This document shows, piece by piece, positions 1-7,914 of a stretch of 64,000 nucleotides of DNA. The notes beneath the pieces are model-generated. The model ran no database searches and had not been told where the DNA came from. It saw only the letters and a list, made by a program, of their open reading frames with translations. Each line of letters starts with the position of its first letter. Positions within the stretch are counted from its first letter, which is position 1. Both the position numbers and the translations under genes were made by a program. The DNA is taken from the NCBI GenBank assembly GCA_942491115.1, contig CALNZV010000020.1:558001-622000 (forward strand). The letters run 5' to 3'. This DNA is from CALNZV01 sp942491115. GTDB lineage: Bacteria > Desulfobacterota > Desulfobacteria > Desulfobacterales > UBA5852.

Positions 1-253
1 CAAGCACATGTCCGATCAGCGCCTCGGAGCCCCCGTCCCCGTAATTGGCGCTGGTGTCGATGAGGTTGATGCCGCCCCTGATGGCGGCCCGCAAGGCAGC
101 GTCGTGCCGGATATTTCCCTGATCGATGCGGTACCCTCCGAACCCCGCCTGACTAATGAGAGGACCGGATTCGTATACCGGTCGATAGCAACGCCCGGGT
201 AAGGTCTTCGATATCGATGCCGTTTCATTCACGGACGCATACCCATTGATCAT
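1..253 (-). CDS. Aldo/keto reductase, N-terminal fragment (runs off window)
   Basis: The reading frame starts at an ATG at 253 and runs off the left edge, so only about 84 N-terminal residues are present. They end in a typical aldo/keto reductase beginning: a GFGGYRI turn, then INLIDTSANYGDGGSE, which carries the conserved Asp and the Tyr of the family active site, then a GHVL helix. About 30 residues precede the barrel, which is a longer lead than usual, so an internal start is possible. Aldo/keto reductases are cytoplasmic NAD(P)H-dependent enzymes that reduce aldehydes and ketones. The substrate cannot be told from this part. Confidence 0.8.
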   Translation of the reverse strand, partial: MINGYASVNETASISKTLPGRCYRPVYESGPLISQAGFGGYRIDQGNIRHDAALRAAIRGGINLIDTSANYGDGGSEALIGHVL

Positions 254-543
254 GACACGACTCCCTGGCGGACAAAGGCGTTGCCCCTGTCCTTTCGCTG
301 ATAGTAACCGACCGTTCGTTATATGGGGACCGATGGATTCAGCCGGAAAGAGTAAGGCCGGGTCGACGACGATTCAAGGGATCGACCCATGATTTAAGCC
401 CAGAAAACGGGCGTTCCATGGCCAAGGGTGGCTTTGAGAAAATGGCGCCGTCATGCTAAGAAGGCAGACTGCCGGTTTCTCATAGAATGGTCTGACCCCC
501 TATTCAGAGCGCTACCCTGGCCGGAACCGAAGGGATCCACCCT

Positions 544-1761
544 ATGGAATTGCCCCCCGACATCCAGAAGTTGCGGCAGCAGCTCCGCCGATTGGAAGCG
601 GCGACCACGGAAAGCCAACGACGATACCATGCGCTGCTAAAGGCCATCCCCCTCATGATGCATGCCCTTGACGCCCAAGGTCGAATCATCGATGTCAGCA
701 ACTGCTGGCTCAATCGGATGGGCTACGAACGCCGGTCGGTTCTCGGTCGGTATTTCGGTGAATTCGTGGCCCCTGAACACCGTCGGTATATCGTCGAGGG
801 GCTTCTAACGGTTCTGCCCGAAGCACCCGGTCGAAGGGAAGACGTCTACCCCTTGGTCACCGGGGATGGCCGGCGTCTCGATATTCCGATGACAGTGGAT
901 GTGGAAAAAGAACCCAGGGGGCAGTCATCGGATGTGCTCATCTTTCTGGAAGTCCCCGACTGCAGTCAGGACGCGGTGGAAGAAAATACCATGCTGCATC
1001 AGCGTCTTCAAATGCTCCACAAAATGGAAGCGATCACCACCCTTGCCGGTGGCATCGCCCATCAGTTCAACAACAACCTATCGGTGATCACCGGCCATTT
1101 GGACCTTCTTGAAATGGACAGCAACGAAGACGAGGGATTCATGGTCAATGCCGCCCCAATGCGGGGAGCCGCCCGCCGGATGTCTCAGCTCACGGAACAA
1201 CTGCTTGCCTATGCCAGGGGTGGGCGATACGGGGCCTTTGCCATACCCGGCGCCAAATTTGTCCATGACGCCCTCGCCCTCCTTCGACACAGCCTCCCTG
1301 ACCATATCCGGCTCGAAACCCGTATCGAGAACGGAACCGGCAGCATTCACATTGACGTCACCCAGATGCAGACGGCTTTGGCGGCAATCGTTTCCAACGC
1401 CTTAGAGGCCATGCCTGCAGGGGGGACCATCAGGCTAACCTGCTGCAATCGATTGGTGTCGCCCCAGGAGGTGAGCACCCGACCGGGGATGCGACCCGGC
1501 AAGTATGTACTGATTTCGGTAGCGGATACCGGAGAGGGTATGGACGAAGAGGTCCGGCAGCGGCTCTTCGATCCGTTCTTTTCAACGAAACAGATCGGAC
1601 GCGGTCTTGGCATGGCCGCCGTCTACGGGACCATAAAGAGCCATGGGGGATGGATCGGCGTGGAGTCGCCCCCCGGTGAGGGAGCGTGTATTCGTCTCTA
1701 TCTCCCTGTTATAGAGCCCCTGCCTCGAGGACGAAAGGCCGCTGGCAACCCGCGGCCGTGA
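544..1761 (+). CDS. PAS-domain sensor histidine kinase (orphan)
   Basis: This 405-residue protein has no membrane segment and should be cytoplasmic. A short coiled N-terminus leads into a PAS domain (about residues 25-140), then the HisKA dimerisation helices with the H box GGIAHQFNNNL and phospho-accepting His173. The HATPase domain follows, with N box Asn285, G1 box ADTGEGM around 328-333 and a second glycine loop GRGLGM near 352-357. All the residues needed for autophosphorylation are therefore present. There is no receiver domain and no response-regulator gene beside it, so its partner is elsewhere. The ATG at 544 has a purine-rich AAGGGA a few bases upstream. The ligand sensed by the PAS domain is unknown. 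Confidence 0.9.
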   Translation: MELPPDIQKLRQQLRRLEAATTESQRRYHALLKAIPLMMHALDAQGRIIDVSNCWLNRMGYERRSVLGRYFGEFVAPEHRRYIVEGLLTVLPEAPGRREDVYPLVTGDGRRLDIPMTVDVEKEPRGQSSDVLIFLEVPDCSQDAVEENTMLHQRLQMLHKMEAITTLAGGIAHQFNNNLSVITGHLDLLEMDSNEDEGFMVNAAPMRGAARRMSQLTEQLLAYARGGRYGAFAIPGAKFVHDALALLRHSLPDHIRLETRIENGTGSIHIDVTQMQTALAAIVSNALEAMPAGGTIRLTCCNRLVSPQEVSTRPGMRPGKYVLISVADTGEGMDEEVRQRLFDPFFSTKQIGRGLGMAAVYGTIKSHGGWIGVESPPGEGACIRLYLPVIEPLPRGRKAAGNPRP

Positions 1762-2204
1762 CCTCGGGTATCCATCAATGCCGATCGTCAGCTTGGGCCA
1801 TGACGTGGGTGTTTCCCCCCGCATCAGGCGGCGACCCTACCCCTGTCTTAGGGAAGGAAACGGCATTCCATTCATCGTCTCCGACCACCTCGCGATCCTG
1901 AAGCAGATCGGCGGGACACCCCCATACGGATGGGCCCCGATACGCCGTCGGTGCCCGCAGGTCTGGCAGTTCGCCCCCTGAAGCAACGATGTGACCGGCG
2001 GTCGGCAACGATGGTCGGGGCGATCCAATGGGCTCCATGGACCGAAGGCCCGTCGGGTCGTTTGAGACTCCAAGGCCTTGATGACCGGGGGGAATGCATA
2101 GGGAACCTCCTCCGATATCTACCGTTTACGGCCGTCCTTCAGGGCGGTTTTCACCTCCGTCAGCGTCGGCCGTTCCGAGAGAAAGGCATCGATCCAACCA
2201 GCGG
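1762..2204. other. Intergenic stretch, no convincing gene
   Basis: About 440 bases lie between the histidine kinase and the small secreted protein. Short overlapping frames exist on both strands, but none has a ribosome binding site, a family motif or believable composition. I see no terminator-like hairpin or repeat. It may be the decayed remains of a gene, but nothing identifiable survives. Confidence 0.4.
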
Positions 2205-2585
2205 TCATGGCGTCGACGGAGGCGCCTCGGGAAACCGCATCATGGCAGCGGTTTCCAGGAAGCAACTGTTGACAAAACGTTCCACGCTGTAAGGCTTTGG
2301 TCGAATTCCCTCAACCGTCATGGCCTCCACCAGATGGTCGCGGTTGAAACTACAGTAGGCGGCCTTGAGGGCGGATCGCCAGGCATTCTCTCTCAGGGCC
2401 TCCGAACGGGACGAACGGTATGTCATCTTCTGTTCATACCGCTCGATCAACCGGTCGACATGGTCTTGGTAGAAAGCAACGGCCCCCATGGTCGCCGCCT
2501 CCTCGGCCAGTGCAGCGCCTACCCAGGGGGGAATGAGCCATAGGACCGCCGCCAGACCCAAAATCATTCCTTTCATGGGTGTCAT
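2205..2585 (-). CDS. Small secreted protein of unknown function
   Basis: The preferred ATG at 2585 follows GGAAAGGAG closely and gives 126 residues. The frame could be opened about 50 residues further upstream, but that extension lacks a binding site and has poor composition. Residues 1-25 form a signal peptide: a short charged start, a hydrophobic core GLAAVLWLI and an AALA-type cleavage site. The mature part is mainly helical, with YQDHVDRLIERYEQKM and two cysteines spaced by about 30 residues that could form a disulphide in the periplasm. I do not recognise the family. No partner is evident, since it lies between a histidine kinase and a LuxR-type regulator with sizeable gaps on both sides. 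Confidence 0.6.
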   Translation of the reverse strand: MTPMKGMILGLAAVLWLIPPWVGAALAEEAATMGAVAFYQDHVDRLIERYEQKMTYRSSRSEALRENAWRSALKAAYCSFNRDHLVEAMTVEGIRPKPYSVERFVNSCFLETAAMMRFPEAPPSTP

Positions 2586-2882
2586 CGGTATCTCTCCTTT
2601 CCTCCATCGCGGATTACGCTCGCATCCCTTCATTGGCAGAAAAGGCATCACAGGGCTGTCGGGAAATCCATCGGAAAAAGAGACCGAAAACCGTCTTCCG
2701 GGAATCGATAGAACGCGGGGATGATCGATCGACAACGCCGGGAAGCGGCCAGACCAAGGCAGTCGATATCAAAAGGACGGATCGAGCAGGGAGTGGTGGA
2801 TGATGGCAAAGAGTAGATCCGATTGCCACAGGAGAATCAACCCCTGAAAAACCCCTGCAAACCCTTTAGGGTTCTCCTCGGG

Positions 2883-4157
2883 TCAGGCGCGGGAGACAAG
2901 GAACGCCCTCAGACTGGCTTTTCGGTCCGTGAGCCCCAGCTTCTTCCGTATGCTGGAACGGTGGGCCTCGACGGTTTTTTCAGAGACATTGAGAAGGTCG
3001 GCGATTTCCTTAGTGCGAAATCCTTCCTTGACCAGCCGGGCGATCTCGATCTCGGTGGCGCTCAAGATGCCAATCAGGCGATTGAAGCCTGTGGAAAAGG
3101 GCCTTGAAAGGGCATCCAGATGCCCTTTGAGTTTTATCGCCAGAGATTCCATGCCGGTACCCTTGGCACGGAAACAAAGGGCCTCCGCACAGGGACGAAG
3201 GGCATTGTCGATCTGCTGCCGGATGGAACGGTCGAGCTCCGCCTGGTCCTCCTGGCGGCGCTGAAGAAAGACCTTCAAGGCCGTGTTCATCGCTTCCAGG
3301 GCCTGTTCTCGGGCAATCCGTTCGCCCTCTTGGGCTTTTCGGTCCGTGATATCCCGGGCAATCCCCATAAACCCCGTGGGCCGCCCATCGGAATCCGTGA
3401 TCAGTGAAATCGAGGCCTCGATGGTGCACCGGCCTCCGTCCTTCCGGATCAATTCCCAGTCGAAAGCCTTGGCGGCGACGCCGGTTCGATAGACCCGGTT
3501 GAACACCCGAAACACTTTCTTTGCATTGGCCCTGTCCATGAACACGCGGTTGCTCATTCCCATCAGCTCATTGGGCGGGTAGCCGACCATCCTGGCCATG
3601 GACCGGTTGAAAAACTGCATGGTTCCTCTCAGGTCCACCTCGTAATAACCGTCTTCAATACTGCCGATGATGGTGCGATAGCGCTCCTCACCCTCTTTCA
3701 AAGCCGCCATGATCCGTTTGCGCCGGGTCGTGTCCCGGGCAATGCCCATAAAGCCGATGGGCTTGTCCCGGGCACTGCTTTTCAGCGCGACGGATATTTC
3801 GATGGCCCGGCGCCGCCCGTCCTTCCGGAGCAGTTCACAATCGACGGCACGGGCACCGATTCCCAGAAGACGGACCCGGCTGAGAACCGATTTCATGTGG
3901 CGGGCGGAGTAGGGAGTCATGATGTCCCAATACCCCATCGAGATCAGTTCGCTCTTCGAATACCCCGACAGCAGGGCCATACGGTCGTTGGAAAACGTGA
4001 AGGTTCCGTCGAGGGCCAGTTCATAATACCCGTCTTCGATACTCTCGATAATGCTGCGGCATCGGTTCTCTTCCTCCCGCAGGGCCTCGGCGGCGGGTCT
4101 CCGCCTATCCGGAACGGTCGATTCGGGTCTGCTTTTCTGAGAGGTGTCGGTAGTCAT
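2883..4157 (-). CDS. PAS-PAS-LuxR transcriptional regulator
   Basis: This 424-residue cytoplasmic protein has two tandem PAS domains (about residues 30-150 and 160-275). Both contain the same SIEDGYYE opening and a GFMGIARD(T/I)T ending, so they look like an internal duplication. A linker of about 80 residues with a coiled-coil-like region leads to a C-terminal LuxR-type helix-turn-helix (about 355-415), with the pattern LSATEIEIARLVKEG, TKEIADLL, SEKTVEAHR. There is no receiver domain, so the PAS pair probably senses a small molecule or redox state and controls DNA binding directly. Its target is not evident; the FadL-type porin gene upstream on the same strand is a possible candidate. Confidence 0.88.
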   Translation of the reverse strand: MTTDTSQKSRPESTVPDRRRPAAEALREEENRCRSIIESIEDGYYELALDGTFTFSNDRMALLSGYSKSELISMGYWDIMTPYSARHMKSVLSRVRLLGIGARAVDCELLRKDGRRRAIEISVALKSSARDKPIGFMGIARDTTRRKRIMAALKEGEERYRTIIGSIEDGYYEVDLRGTMQFFNRSMARMVGYPPNELMGMSNRVFMDRANAKKVFRVFNRVYRTGVAAKAFDWELIRKDGGRCTIEASISLITDSDGRPTGFMGIARDITDRKAQEGERIAREQALEAMNTALKVFLQRRQEDQAELDRSIRQQIDNALRPCAEALCFRAKGTGMESLAIKLKGHLDALSRPFSTGFNRLIGILSATEIEIARLVKEGFRTKEIADLLNVSEKTVEAHRSSIRKKLGLTDRKASLRAFLVSRA

Positions 4158-4522
4158 CGATGTCGGTCTCCGTGCCCTGTGAACCCTTCCAAAACGGTAG
4201 CTGTTCGACGGTCCGCAGGGTCGTCGGCATCCCTGTCTTCGGTAAGCCGGGTGTTAGGGAATCTCGGCGTGTTGGCGGCGATGTCGAGTCGATGGATGTA
4301 AACCGATGGAACAGTGGTGAAATAGCGGGCAACGGTCGGGAAAAGCGCGGTCGGGTCGCAGTGAATGCGAGGTGAGGGCCGGCAGGAAACGGTTCGTAGC
4401 CGAGACCATTCCATAAAGCCACAACCGGGGGCATCAGTCAAGCCGGTAGCCGGCAACCGCCGCACCGGTGGGGCACCGACGATGGAAAATCGACCGCGGC
4501 GGCGTCTACAGCGTGACCGGGT
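4158..4522. other. Intergenic stretch between regulator and porin genes
   Basis: These 365 bases separate the regulator from the end of the FadL-type gene. No gene is supported on either strand and no clear terminator or promoter was found. Some GC-rich inverted pieces lie just after the porin stop (around 4440-4500) but have no T-run. Confidence 0.4.
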
Positions 4523-5776
4523 TTAGAATTTATACCCCAGGCTGAGGGCCACCAGATGAAGGTTGCTCTCGTAGTCGCCGTTGGCCGGGAACCCCGTATC
4601 GGCGCCGATGTCGTTATCCTTTTCCTTCTCGACCTCTTTTTGGAAGGCGTAGGCGAAAGAGGCTTCGAAGCCCTTGATTCGGTAAGAAGTGCCGACGCTG
4701 AACACATGGGAATCCGAGTCCGGATTGGAAGGCTCAAAGGTCTTTCCAGGGATAGCGCCCTTCTCGTAGAGGTAGCCTGCCATCAACGCCCAGGAATCGC
4801 TCACTTGGTACTTACCGCCAATCATGACGCCGTAGGTATCCCTGTAGTGCTTGGGTGATGTCTGGCTGTCCTGGCCGGCGATGGGATCGTCCAGTTCCAG
4901 CTTTAATTGTTCGTACCGGGACCACCCCTCATACCGGAATCCCGCCTCCATCACGAACCGGTCGGAGAAGTGGTAGGCCAGCCCCGCCAGGAACTGTTCC
5001 GGGAGATCGAGATCCACGCTGCCGCCGGTTTTTGGAAACAGTCCGGCGATCGGGTCGGCGGATGCGGGCAGCTTGTTTTTCACGTCCCCATCCAGGGTTG
5101 CATCGTATTTGCTCCGGTAGGACATCCCCAAATGCAGCCGGTCCGTCAGTTTGGCAAACAGCCCCAGATTGAATCCCCAGGCGGTGTCGTCCCCCGAGAA
5201 CTCCTGCCTTCCCTCTCCGAATGGAAATGCCTGGTTCAGGTTGAGCCGTCGTTTCAGCGTGCCGTCCAAGATCATATAATCGATGCCGGCGGCGAGCGAA
5301 AGCCAGGGAGCAAGCCGAACCGATACCGCCGGGTTGATCACATAGGTGGTCAACTCGCTTTTGGTGGCGATGAAGCGCCCCTCCCAATCGTCGGGCCACT
5401 CGGTGCTGAGACCGAAGGGATTGAAGATGCCGATGCCCGCACTGAGCCAGTGGTTGACGGCATGGGTGGCATAGAGAGTGCTGGGAAAGTTGGCGTTGCT
5501 TTCGCCGGCGGTATTTCTTCCGGTAAGGTCGCTGTTGAAATCACGATCATCGTAAATGAGGGTCGTACCGATTTCGAACTGGGTTCCCGGAAGATCGTTC
5601 ATGATGGCCGGGTTGTAGAAAAGGGTGGACGGTGAATCGGAATGGGCAATGACGGCATTGGCCTGGCCCAGGGCCTTGGCCCCTTGGGTAAACACTGAGA
5701 AACCCGCAGCCCCAGCGCTGGATGCAGCACACCAAAAAATCAAAAAAACCCCCCACGACCATCGGTAATGATACAC
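4523..5776 (-). CDS. FadL/TodX-family outer-membrane transport protein
   Basis: The chosen start is a GTG at 5776, preceded by a perfect AGGAGG with 8-base spacing, giving 417 residues. An upstream ATG would add 31 residues that do not fit a signal peptide. Residues 1-28 form a signal peptide ending in SAGAAG. The mature protein begins GFSVFTQGAKALGQANAVIA with DSPSTLFYNPA soon after, which is the FadL hallmark. The rest alternates aromatic beta strands and ends in LGYKF, a typical C-terminal aromatic residue for outer-membrane insertion. FadL-type channels let long-chain fatty acids or aromatic hydrocarbons diffuse laterally across the outer membrane. The actual substrate is not shown by the sequence. 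Confidence 0.92.
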   Translation of the reverse strand: MYHYRWSWGVFLIFWCAASSAGAAGFSVFTQGAKALGQANAVIAHSDSPSTLFYNPAIMNDLPGTQFEIGTTLIYDDRDFNSDLTGRNTAGESNANFPSTLYATHAVNHWLSAGIGIFNPFGLSTEWPDDWEGRFIATKSELTTYVINPAVSVRLAPWLSLAAGIDYMILDGTLKRRLNLNQAFPFGEGRQEFSGDDTAWGFNLGLFAKLTDRLHLGMSYRSKYDATLDGDVKNKLPASADPIAGLFPKTGGSVDLDLPEQFLAGLAYHFSDRFVMEAGFRYEGWSRYEQLKLELDDPIAGQDSQTSPKHYRDTYGVMIGGKYQVSDSWALMAGYLYEKGAIPGKTFEPSNPDSDSHVFSVGTSYRIKGFEASFAYAFQKEVEKEKDNDIGADTGFPANGDYESNLHLVALSLGYKF

Positions 5777-6273
5777 GATCGAAACCTCCTGAAAAATAGT
5801 TAAATACTCATATATCCAGCGGTTTGGGCCACCAAAGCCAGCCTTAGTTCGATTTGTTAATGGAGTCAAACGAATCCGATGCTCGGTCCAGTCTTCGCCT
5901 GCGCATGTCGGGGGCTGCGATCAAAGCGTCGGTGGTGCGCCAGGACGGAGAGCCCATGGGCACTCACTTGCAAGGGCCCCTTCTATCTCTTATCGGCAAC
6001 TGCCCCGATTAGGACGAGCACCGCCTACCGGATTGCTCCCGAAGGCAGGCGCCTGCTGGAAACGACAGTCGCGGTCAGGGGAACCCATCACGACCATCGA
6101 CGACGGCCGCATTGCCGAATCCATCTTTGCCGTTTACCTGTCCACGAATCGTTCTTATTATTCTGGTAGAAAGCAACGCCGTCCCATCGGCAACAGCCAA
6201 ATCCGACCCCGGCCTCGACCACACGGTTCCCTTTCCATTGGCACCTTCGGACGGCTGACTCCCAACGATCGAG
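5777..6273. other. Intergenic region with porin leader
   Basis: Roughly 500 bases lie between divergent genes. The first 100 bases upstream of the porin start are AT-rich and include a TTGACT that could be a -35 element for the porin, but no good -10 sits at the right distance. The remaining 350 bases carry only unconvincing short frames. Confidence 0.35.
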
Positions 6274-6633
6274 ATGGAAGCCATGGGTGATTCCTTTTAC
6301 GAAACCTTCCGTGTCGTCATGATTTTTCTGGCGGCGTGGCTGTTTTATTCGTCCATGAAAAAGATCGATTACCTCTGGGCCAACCGCAGCCCCCTGAGCG
6401 ACGGTGAATACCTCTCCCATTTGGCAAGGACCGGCGGCATCAGCGAGTATGATCTCTTCCTTCGGGCTGCCGAGGTCTGGAGTATCCCTCGTTCCAGGGT
6501 GGAAGCGGACTTCAAGGACTATCTTCTCCACGACCAGATGCCCCACTACATGAAAGACTTTATCCGACGACACCGGATGCCCGCTCCCGACCAGGCCGTC
6601 AACGAGCGAGAAGACACCCGTGATCGGCCTTAA
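6274..6633 (+). CDS. Small single-pass membrane protein, unknown function
   Basis: The protein has 119 residues, or 116 if the second ATG is used, which has a slightly better upstream GGAAG. Residues 12-28 (VVMIFLAAWLFYSS) form one membrane helix near the N-terminus. The rest is a soluble, charged domain with LSDGEYLSHLARTGGISEYDLFLRAAEVW, SRVEADFKDYLL and MPHYMKDFIRRH. The soluble part looks like a compact helical bundle in which pairs of helices are separated by short turns. I do not recognise the family. It stands alone between the porin and lipoprotein genes, both on the other strand, so context gives no hint. Codon use looks like that of its neighbours. Confidence 0.65.
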   Translation: MEAMGDSFYETFRVVMIFLAAWLFYSSMKKIDYLWANRSPLSDGEYLSHLARTGGISEYDLFLRAAEVWSIPRSRVEADFKDYLLHDQMPHYMKDFIRRHRMPAPDQAVNEREDTRDRP

Positions 6634-6775
6634 ATCGACTCCTCGGCCGTGTCCACCGGTTCACGCCTGAACCACGTGACAGGCACCGCTTCCGACGGCT
6701 TTTTCGCTCACAAATGGAGGCGGGAGGGATCGTCTCTGTTGTAAGATCGTCCAGGAAGCGCCGACGCGACGGGAG

Positions 6776-7876
6776 TCAGTGAGGAAGTTCAACCCTTAGA
6801 AATCGGGGGCGATAAATGGTTGCATCCAGATAGAGGGCGTCCGGGCTGCGGACATGATTGAGGTTGTAGGACAATAGGAGGCGACCCGCCTCCGTAAACT
6901 GAGGATGGACCGACGGATTGTAAGCCGCCACGTCCTCGTCGGCCTCGGGTGCTCGATAGCGCAGAATGGGGCCGTTCCATGGCCCTTGGGGCTCGGGAGA
7001 CACATACAGCACCAGGTCGGGCGAAAACGGCTGGCGCCGGTCCATGGTGATAAGGGCAAAGCCATCATCACCCCACGCCGTAACGCCGTATTGAACGGAG
7101 ACCCCAGTCAATATGCCCTGGGACGATGCGGAGTGAAGGGACCAGCCGCGGCCATCCCAGAACGACCAGGAGCCGCCGAGATCTCCCCTGGGGGCCCGGG
7201 CGACGTGGGCGACCGTTCCGCCTCCCTGGTCTTTCGTGCCGAACACATAAGTGTATCGGGTCGCCTCCAGAAGGGCCACGCCATACATAACACCATTGTC
7301 GTATGCCAGGGGGGCGATGGCCTCCAGGTCGAGGGAGGGGTAGGCAAGGGAGGCGATCTCTGTCCCCACCCATTTCCACCCCCACATCCCAGGGGACTGT
7401 TGGAAAAACCGGTGAAGGAACACCCGGATCCGGCGGTTTTCAACCACTCCGTCACCCGGCCAGTACCATCGGGAGGGTGACTCGGCAGGAAAAAAGGCGG
7501 ACGGGCTGTCGACCGGTCCCCCGTGGAGGGTCGTAAGGTGCTTTCCCCTCTGCAGCACCAGGCAGTTTCTCACCATTGGCGACATTGGCGATCTGGAACC
7601 GTTCGGTCGAATCCGCCCCAGAAAACTGTCCCCAAACAGCCACAGGGTGCTCCCGTCCGGGAGCGAAACCGATTGGGTGGCATCCCCTCCCGTCCACCCC
7701 GGGCCATGGCTTGAAAAGAGCGCATTGAAATGGATGTCCGGTGCAACAGCGGTTGCCGGCAGGTGCGATGAGCGAACCGGTGACCGGCATGACAGAAGCC
7801 CTAAGGACAAAACGGCCAGAAGGCAGGTCAGTGCGATGATTCTCAGGCTGTCGTTTCTTCTGATCAAGGCGATCAT
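6776..7876 (-). CDS. Predicted lipoprotein, DUF4185-like beta-propeller
   Basis: This 366-residue protein has an N-terminal lipoprotein signal: basic start, hydrophobic core and lipobox LLSC near residue 30, so the mature protein is probably lipid-anchored. The body is rich in beta strands with repeated W, G and D motifs such as GSTLWLFGDSFLG, SRWYWPGDGVV, TYVFGTKDQGGGTVAHVARAP and NPSVHPQFTEAGRLLLSYNLN. This pattern resembles DUF4185 and five-bladed-propeller glycosidase-like proteins, where the phrase WLFGDS is common. No catalytic residues can be assigned. It is the last gene of a minus-strand group with a CHASE2 phosphatase and YceI proteins, and follows the phosphatase after about 40 bases, so it is probably co-transcribed. 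Confidence 0.7.
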   Translation of the reverse strand: MIALIRRNDSLRIIALTCLLAVLSLGLLSCRSPVRSSHLPATAVAPDIHFNALFSSHGPGWTGGDATQSVSLPDGSTLWLFGDSFLGRIRPNGSRSPMSPMVRNCLVLQRGKHLTTLHGGPVDSPSAFFPAESPSRWYWPGDGVVENRRIRVFLHRFFQQSPGMWGWKWVGTEIASLAYPSLDLEAIAPLAYDNGVMYGVALLEATRYTYVFGTKDQGGGTVAHVARAPRGDLGGSWSFWDGRGWSLHSASSQGILTGVSVQYGVTAWGDDGFALITMDRRQPFSPDLVLYVSPEPQGPWNGPILRYRAPEADEDVAAYNPSVHPQFTEAGRLLLSYNLNHVRSPDALYLDATIYRPRFLRVELPH

Positions 7877-7914
7877 CGGTTTTTCTCGATAACCGAGGCT
7901 ACCGTCGACGGATG

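Noticed and set aside
1775..2099. Several overlapping short minus-strand frames with a CxxC-like segment
   Set aside because: They lack ribosome sites and each frame shows repeated shifts in composition; no family pattern could be put together.
4907..5635. 242-codon plus-strand frame opposite the FadL-type gene
   Set aside because: The porin on the minus strand has signal peptide, hallmark and terminal Phe; this frame has none.
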